Source of the DNA: Armatimonadota bacterium
Lineage (GTDB): Bacteria > Armatimonadota > Fimbriimonadia > Fimbriimonadales > Fimbriimonadaceae
Assembly: GCA_023392285.1 (NCBI GenBank)
Contig: JAEVZK010000070.1
Location: forward strand, 1-8,060
DNA: 8,060 bases
Direction: 5' to 3'
The position numbers were made by a program, and so were the translations under genes. Below are positions 5,540 through 8,060 of this stretch, piece by piece (the first letter of the stretch is position 1; the number at the start of each line of letters is the position of its first letter). The notes under the pieces were generated by a model. The model did not search any database. It was given only the letters and a program-made list of their open reading frames with translations, and was not told the origin of the DNA.

Positions 5540-6985
5540 TTACGACTGAAGATTTTCTTGGATTGTCTCCAAGTTCGTGAATGCCTGCAGCGTAGCTTCG
5601 GCCACCGTGATATAGAGGCTGCGCCCTACGGTGCTAATGCCCCCAATCGGGTGCTCCTCGCCGTTGATGATGCTCACTCCAATGACGCTGATGAATCGGA
5701 CGCCAGTCTCGCTCTCCGTCAGGTTCACTTCTCGCACATCTAGATTCACATCGGGGCGCATCTGAGCGATCGCATTCGCCGTGGCGAGTGCAACCGAAAG
5801 AATGACGCTGCCACCCTTGCGCGGGCAAATGCCTAAGAATGTGGCCGACCCGCCTTTGATGGTCACCTGCGTGACGCTGTTGGCTTCCACCGGGTCTGCG
5901 GAAACTTCGGAAATCTCCAGAGGACCGTCGATCTCCGGTCGCTCAGGCTCCGGCTCGACCGCCACTACCGCCTGCTCCGGCGCTGACGCCTCGACCGGTG
6001 CCGAAATGTCGCTGGCCTCGGCAAGATCAGCTTGGGTTTCAATTGTGACCTCAGACTCAGTCTGAATCGCCTCGGGCTCTCGAACCTCCTCAGGAACGGG
6101 CTTCTCGACTTGCGTGGGAGGGGTCGCGACTGGGGCGGACTCGATCGGGGCGCTGGCCGCGCTCGCCGCTCGGCTTTCCTTCTGAGCCTGCGCACTCCGG
6201 CTCGCCAAGTTGATCAGGTTGTCCAGAGTCGCCGCGTAGTGGACATTCTCGCGCTCCTTGCTGCGCTTGCCGCCCTGCACGCCAATGCTCAGAGTGACCG
6301 GCTCTGTGCTGCCTTCCACTCGAAGATCTCTGGCCTGTCGGCGCAAGCGCTCGGCAAGCATAAGCGAGTCTGCTTGGTCACGCTGGCTGCCGATGGCAAA
6401 CTCGTCTCCGCCGTATCGAACCAGGAGGTCGCGCTCCGGATCGAGATTGACCTTCAGCATTTTGACGACTTCCTGCAAGACGCGATCCCCGACGATGTGG
6501 CCGTACCGCTTGTTATAGGCACCAAAATCGTTCAAGTCGATGAACAAGAGAGTGATTTCGTGACCCTCTTTAAGCTGCTCGACGCCCCATTCTCGGAGCG
6601 TGTCGCTCCAAGACAGATTGGTTAGCGGATCCCAAGATCGTGCAAGCTCCTTTAGAAGCATGTTCGGCGTAACGACGCCGCGGAAACGGTCGCCATCCAC
6701 AACTGGGATGAAATCCAGGTCTTCATCATAGAAGCGCTCGGCTACGTCTCGCAAAGGCGTGCTGGCATCGACGACCCGCCCCGCCGACTCCATAAAATCC
6801 CGCACGTGAGCGCGGTCTGGCTCAGTATTTGCACGAGCAGACGTAATAATGCCCACCAATTCAGCGCCGTCGACGACACCAAGAACTTTGAGCTTATGTC
6901 CCGCTAAAAGGATTTTTGCGCTCGAAGCCAGATGATCAGGATTGACCCAGACAGGCAGAAGGTTCAGTGCGTCTAAAGATTGCAT
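5540..6985 (-). CDS. CBS-pair GGDEF protein with Pro/Glu-rich linker and unassigned C-terminal domain
   Basis: Predicted cytoplasmic diguanylate cyclase-like sensor of 481 residues. Two CBS repeats (about 8-55 and 64-112) would bind an adenine nucleotide. The GGDEF domain (about 113-266) keeps D150 (metal) in LFIDLNDFGAYN, N158 and the intact signature RYGGDEF with GGDEF at 192-196, so c-di-GMP synthesis is plausible. The inhibitory I-site RxxD reads PERD (183-186), lacking its first arginine, so product inhibition may be lost. A linker of about 100 residues (268-370), rich in Ala, Pro, Glu and Ser, looks disordered. Residues about 371-481 form a compact alpha/beta domain that I do not recognise, with GGISTVGR and VAEATLQAF near the end. 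ATG at 6983-6985 has no Shine-Dalgarno, and an 8-bp inverted repeat sits 10 bp upstream of it. Lies between the DnaA-like and ARC genes on the same strand. Confidence 0.87.
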   Translation of the reverse strand: MQSLDALNLLPVWVNPDHLASSAKILLAGHKLKVLGVVDGAELVGIITSARANTEPDRAHVRDFMESAGRVVDASTPLRDVAERFYDEDLDFIPVVDGDRFRGVVTPNMLLKELARSWDPLTNLSWSDTLREWGVEQLKEGHEITLLFIDLNDFGAYNKRYGHIVGDRVLQEVVKMLKVNLDPERDLLVRYGGDEFAIGSQRDQADSLMLAERLRRQARDLRVEGSTEPVTLSIGVQGGKRSKERENVHYAATLDNLINLASRSAQAQKESRAASAASAPIESAPVATPPTQVEKPVPEEVREPEAIQTESEVTIETQADLAEASDISAPVEASAPEQAVVAVEPEPERPEIDGPLEISEVSADPVEANSVTQVTIKGGSATFLGICPRKGGSVILSVALATANAIAQMRPDVNLDVREVNLTESETGVRFISVIGVSIINGEEHPIGGISTVGRSLYITVAEATLQAFTNLETIQENLQS

Positions 6986-6995
6986 CGTTTAATAA

Positions 6996-7016
6996 CTTTT
7001 GGAAGTTGTCCAAAAG
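6996..7016 (-). promoter_or_regulatory. Perfect 8-bp inverted repeat 10 bp upstream of the GGDEF gene
   Basis: CTTTTGGA (6996-7003) and TCCAAAAG (7009-7016) are exact reverse complements around AGTTG. The position, between the DnaA-like gene stop and the GGDEF start codon, suits an operator or a 5'-leader hairpin that could mask the start region. On the minus strand it is followed by GTTATTAAACG, which has no real U-run, so it is a poor intrinsic terminator. Confidence 0.45.
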
Positions 7017-7041
7017 ATCCCACTATGGAGGGTAATCAACG

Positions 7042-7067
7042 TTTGTGCCGAAGTCACACGACACAAA
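7042..7067 (-). terminator. RNA hairpin just after the DnaA-like gene (weak terminator or 3' stabiliser)
   Basis: On the minus-strand RNA, TTTGTGTCG pairs with CGGCACAAA across an 8-nt loop, giving 9 pairs of which one is G-U. The same arms on the plus strand would leave a C-A mismatch, so the structure fits minus-strand transcription. It begins 9 nt after the TGA at 7077-7079. No T-run follows, so if it acts at all it would be a weak or factor-assisted stop, or an mRNA end stabiliser. Confidence 0.35.
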
Positions 7068-7076
7068 TGCCTGTTT

Positions 7077-8057
7077 TCAATCTTTTACGAGGCCGCTGAT
7101 GATCGTTTCAACAAATTGGCGCACCGCAAGTGCCGCGGAATCATCATTTCGATAGGCCTTTTCGAATGCCTGAGCACGACGATAAGCCTCGCCTGGACCG
7201 ACCTTGAGCGTCCGCGCCGTAAGTTCCTCGCTCAAGCCCGCCTCCTTCAGCATGGTAAACGCAAGAAGATCATCCTTCTTAACCGAATATTTCTCCGAGG
7301 GAAACATGCGCGCAGTCTGGACAATATGGCGGGGGAAGTCCCAACTGCCGCTGTCCGCGAAGAAGGGCTCCATGATCGCGCAAGCTTTGAGGGTGCCGCT
7401 CACATCGTTCCACATCGAGCCCATCAGTCGCAACCGGTTGAGCGCGCCGACCACCGTGGCTCCCGTCCATTTCGTTTGGCTTGCCAGAACGTGGACAAGC
7501 GCGCTAGATAGGCTTAAACCTTCGCGAGCGGCAGCTTGGTCGACGAACAGCTTCCTTTCCTGAGGCTGCGGAACCGTGATGCAGCCGAAATTCCAGCACT
7601 GTGCCGAAGGCAGGGTTTGATTGATTTGGCGAGTTCGCTTTGAGGCGGTAAGGCAGAGCATGGTTCGCCGTCCACTCTTTAGGCGTCTCTCCAAGGCGAA
7701 CCTCAGTTGGACACGAAGCCGGGGGCGGATGGAGATGTCGAGTACATCATCCAGAAGCAGAGGGCCCGCCGCGTCAGACGTGACTCCGGTAGACAGCCAC
7801 TCGATGGCACTTAGCGCGGTGACACGTGAAGACTTGGTCGTCAACCGTTCCGCGACACTCTGGAGCATGTGGGTCTTGCCCCAGCCGCTCGGTCCAATCA
7901 AGACCGTGAACGGGGAATATCCGCGAACGAACTCAAGCGCTGCGTCCATGGCCGAGACGTTGGAGGGCAGAATGCTGAGGGTGGAAAACTTTTGGGCCTG
8001 TGCGTGAAAGAGCACCTGTGACAACTGAGTTTCGTGAGGCTGCTGAATAGTCGTCAT
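7077..8057 (-). CDS. DnaA/Hda-like AAA+ ATPase with degenerate C-terminal DNA-binding domain
   Basis: Shortened relative of the replication initiator DnaA, 326 residues against about 450. It starts almost directly with the AAA+ domain, so the DnaB-interaction domain I and linker II are absent. Walker A is GPSGWGKT at 55-62, with the DnaA-type continuation KTHML. Walker B is LLLDD at 100-104. The GALNRL segment at 204-209 matches the DnaA sensor-II helix, but the arginine of the usual NVRELEGALNRL appears as A200. About 100 helical residues follow (225-326), where DnaA has its DNA-binding domain IV. The usual GGRDHTTV signature is missing, and the corresponding stretch reads VGPGEAYRRAQ (286-296). 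Hda, the closest short family, is about 230-250 residues and lacks this tail. ATG at 8055-8057 lies 3 bases from the window end, so upstream context and any longer start cannot be seen. Role could be initiation control or transcriptional regulation; this is inference. Confidence 0.78.
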   Translation of the reverse strand: MTTIQQPHETQLSQVLFHAQAQKFSTLSILPSNVSAMDAALEFVRGYSPFTVLIGPSGWGKTHMLQSVAERLTTKSSRVTALSAIEWLSTGVTSDAAGPLLLDDVLDISIRPRLRVQLRFALERRLKSGRRTMLCLTASKRTRQINQTLPSAQCWNFGCITVPQPQERKLFVDQAAAREGLSLSSALVHVLASQTKWTGATVVGALNRLRLMGSMWNDVSGTLKACAIMEPFFADSGSWDFPRHIVQTARMFPSEKYSVKKDDLLAFTMLKEAGLSEELTARTLKVGPGEAYRRAQAFEKAYRNDDSAALAVRQFVETIISGLVKD

Positions 8058-8060
8058 GGC

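Noticed and set aside
6999..7511. Plus-strand 170-codon frame opposite the DnaA-like gene
   Set aside because: It is antisense to a gene with clear AAA+ motifs, starts with TTG, and shows no family features.

Overview
The window looks like a chromosomal segment of a free-living, moderately GC-rich bacterium. The AAA unfoldase of the ARC/Mpa family (proteasome-associated ATPase) narrows the guess to phyla that carry bacterial proteasome systems. Together with the truncated DnaA-like ATPase and the CBS-GGDEF protein, this makes Armatimonadota (Fimbriimonas-like) my best but tentative guess. No rRNA, tRNA, CRISPR array, insertion sequence or phage gene was seen. TAG, TAA and TGA all appear as gene ends, so the standard bacterial code applies.

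Left part (1-3803): nucleotide-sugar and carbohydrate genes. A dTDP-L-rhamnose-4-epimerase-like extended SDR runs off the left edge on the minus strand. It is interrupted by an in-frame TGA inside its conserved FGPRQ motif, and that TGA lies in a perfect 10-bp inverted repeat. After a 297-bp divergent spacer comes an intact UDP-glucose 6-dehydrogenase on the plus strand. A DUF1003 membrane protein (minus) overlaps the 3' end of the dehydrogenase tail to tail by 21 bp. It is divergent, at very close range, from a cytoplasmic GH43-type glycoside hydrolase (plus).

Right part (3800-8057): three minus-strand genes in the same direction with spacers of 91 and 60 bp. In transcription order they are (i) a shortened DnaA-like AAA+ ATPase with a degenerate DNA-binding end, (ii) a CBS pair-GGDEF protein with a long acidic/Pro-rich linker and an unassigned C-terminal domain, and (iii) an ARC/Mpa-type unfoldase. 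The unfoldase lacks the C-terminal proteasome-docking QYL or HbYX tail and has no proteasome, Pup or ligase gene beside it. Two RNA-capable hairpins lie in the spacer between the first two genes. The last gene meets the GH43 gene with both stop codons sharing the tetranucleotide CTAG.

Functionally, the left block fits making and trimming of sugar precursors or polysaccharides (UDP-glucuronate, deoxyhexose epimerisation, xylose/arabinose hydrolysis). The right block is a possible regulatory set: a nucleotide-sensing cyclase-like protein between a replication-initiator-like ATPase and an unfoldase. That it works as one unit is inference from gene order only. The most unusual observations are the hairpin-associated nonsense codon, the docking-tail-less solo ARC ATPase, and the DnaA-like protein that has lost its sensor-II arginine and its DnaA-box recognition signature.
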